Origin: Trochalopteron elliotii
Taxonomy: Eukaryota > Chordata > Aves > Passeriformes > Leiothrichidae
Length of the DNA stretch: 64,000 bases
Assembly (NCBI GenBank): GCA_024734555.1
Contig: JANPWX010000081.1
Coordinates: 3,998,364-4,062,363 of the forward strand
Reading direction: 5' to 3'
Shown here: in pieces, positions 62,156 through 64,000 of the stretch
Layout: every line of letters starts with the position of its first letter
Numbering within the stretch: position 1 is the stretch's first letter
Notes under the pieces: model-generated
What the model saw: only the letters and a program-made list of their open reading frames with translations
Told to the model about the DNA's origin: nothing
The model's database searches: none
Program-made: the position numbers and the translations under genes

Positions 62156-64000
62156 CTGGAAGGCTTATTAACAGCTAAGAACGTATTTGCATTCTGTCCC
62201 CAGGATTAATTACTGTCTTAAAATAGTTTTTTAAAAAATTAATGGAGGGTATATAAAGTGTCAGAATTTAACTTGGTATTTTTCAAGAACTTTTTGATTT
62301 TCCAAGGCATTTTCTTAGATGTACCATCTGCACTTTCTATGTGTGAAGGGTAGCAGATTCTGTTACAGGGTTCTGAGGCACCTCTCTCCTTCCTTGCACA
62401 TTACTGTTCTTCAAATCCTAATTTAGCACCATTTCTTCTTTCCAGAAATTAACTTCTAAAACCGCTTCTCATGAATAAAGAAATTTATTATCTTGGTCTC
62501 TCAGAACCCCTGTGATCAATCGTGTTTGCCACCTCTCTTAATTCTATATCAAAAGATAAGTGATGTAATATAAAAGACATTGGTCTCACTTGTAAATTCA
62601 GCAAATTGAAACTGACCACAGGTCCTTTTCTGAAAAGTTCAGTCCCACTCAAACGTATCTAATGCAATTTTTTATTTCCAGTTCCTTCTCTGCTCAAGGA
62701 CATCATGATTCTTCCTCAAAAAAACCCACCCCAGTTTTTTAAAAAAAGTAAATTCTTTACACCGAGCTTACAAATTTCCATAATCACACAGAAGAACAAA
62801 AAAAAAAAATCCTTTTTGATCCCTGGGTGCCTACAAAGTGCACAAACTCTGAAGATCCAAGCTGGACAGGTGTGGGATGAGACTTTGCCAAACAGCAGAA
62901 GCCACAGCCCCGAGTGCACAAGGTCCCCATTCATTTTTTCTTGATCAAAACTAAAACTCATCAACACCACTATGGTGCAAGATAAAAACACTCCATGGTG
63001 CTCAGTGGCATGGAGAGCAGCATGGAAAGGAAATACACCATGCCCTAACATCTGGAATATGGCAAATGCAGTGTCCACACCCAGATGAGACATGCTCAAA
63101 AGGAAGCAAAACAGGGCCCAAGTAAATTCTTTTTGCGGCTTAACAATGAGGGCACACCTGGACACAGTGGGAAATTAAAGCTTTACCTCTGGGATTCTTG
63201 TACAACAGGACTTTTCCTGTCATAATGTCTAGTTATACAAGGAGATTATTGGCATCCATGACTGTGAAGAAAAAGTCCTGTATCTAGCAACTGGGTCTAA
63301 AACTAAGTGTGTTATTTTGAATCTCACTTCACTGACTGCAGCATCCTTTCCCACAGAGTCCCAAGTAAATGGATTCTCTTTTTGTTATTTTTTTTTCTTC
63401 ATTTTCCTCTATTTACTACAATTAGCAACTTCAGTCTAAACATTGACATGTTCTCCTTCCACAGTCTCTTATCTTTTTTCCAATACCCTTTTCCTGCCCT
63501 TGTTATCAATGTTCACCTAAATGTCTCCTTTCTGCTTTCTCCTATTCATCATTAGTATTTATTCACAAAACAGCCTTAGTTAATTATTCACTATAATGCC
63601 AGATCCAGCCTTAACAGTGTCTGAGAGTTCCATCCTATATTATCTTTACTACTACCCAAAAATGTTTTGGGAGGAATTAAAATAAAGAAAAAATCAGGAG
63701 GTAAGAAAGTAAAACAATTTATGGGAAAAATATTAAAAAATCATTATTTGTTAGTAATTCTAATCACTTAAACAATCAAAATAGATCTGTTCTGTCTTGA
63801 TCCCATCCACAACTTCAGAGCAGTTGGACTTTTCATCAAGTATTTGCTAAGTGACTGTGATATTAAGGGCCTTGAATTATGAAAACTCAATAAAATGTTA
63901 CCACAGCAGTGGATTAGCCATAATCCCAAAGGAGACTACTTGAGTCTAGATGACACAATTACAATTGTTGCCCCATTCCAAACACACAACAGATTAAAGA

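Larger units (their letters stand above)
59871..64000 (-). other. Upstream intron sequence of the CFAP47-like gene
   Basis: Lies 5' of the first well-supported exon. Besides the simple repeat at 60003-60072 and the two weak exon candidates (60568-60616, 62096-62155), it holds a 149-codon minus-strand open frame (62716-63165) of unknown nature and otherwise AT-rich sequence. The start of the gene is not here. Confidence 0.6.

Noticed and set aside
63187..63246. Donor-like CCCAGAG|GTAAAG as the end of an upstream exon
   Set aside because: The required frame has a TAA shortly upstream and no acceptor between.
1..64000. CRISPR arrays, tRNA/rRNA genes, bacterial operons, or an intact endogenous retrovirus
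   Set aside because: No spaced direct repeats, cloverleaf sequences, Shine-Dalgarno-ORF series, or gag/pol/env-like reading frames were seen.

Overview
The window looks like AT-rich avian nuclear DNA. The evidence is a set of degraded CR1 LINE 3' fragments, whose wording (for example 'gggttggacagaacataaaagatcatctcattccaacc', described here only by position) matches bird CR1, together with sparse short exons, very long introns and scattered microsatellites. A songbird or other neoavian is my best guess; the order within birds is inference. There is no sign of bacterial genes, operons, CRISPR arrays or rRNA/tRNA genes.

The only gene I can support runs on the minus strand across most of the window. 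Eight exons (59833-59870, 59537-59717, 49521-49717, 45846-45989, 44098-44271, 35485-35596, 26556-26693 and 7879-7976, in transcription order) have AG acceptors, GT donors and matching codon phases. Joined, they give 1082 bases: two bases of a split codon, then 360 codons with no stop. The protein is a chain of ASH/MSP/HYDIN-type immunoglobulin-like segments. It reads best as an internal, C-terminal-half part of CFAP47 (cilia and flagella associated protein 47, CXorf22/30/59 in mammals), an axonemal protein of motile cilia and sperm flagella. HYDIN or another ASH-repeat axonemal protein is the main alternative. Neither the start nor the stop codon is in the window. Two weaker upstream exon candidates (60568-60616, 62096-62155) fit the phase chain and would extend the gene towards its 5' side.

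Layout, low to high coordinate: 1-7878 is downstream intron with three CR1 fragments; 7879-7976 exon; 7977-26555 an 18.6-kb intron with a CR1 tail, an (AAAT)n array and a conserved-element-like stretch near 22.6 kb; 26556-26693 exon; 26694-35484 intron with a 240-bp GGAT/GGAG array; 35485-35596 exon; 35597-44097 intron; 44098-44271 and 45846-45989 exons separated by an intron holding a plus-strand CR1; 49521-49717 exon; a 9.8-kb intron; exons 59537-59717 and 59833-59870; then upstream intron to 64000. Other long open frames in the window lack splice context or recognisable protein motifs and are treated as chance or repeat-derived.
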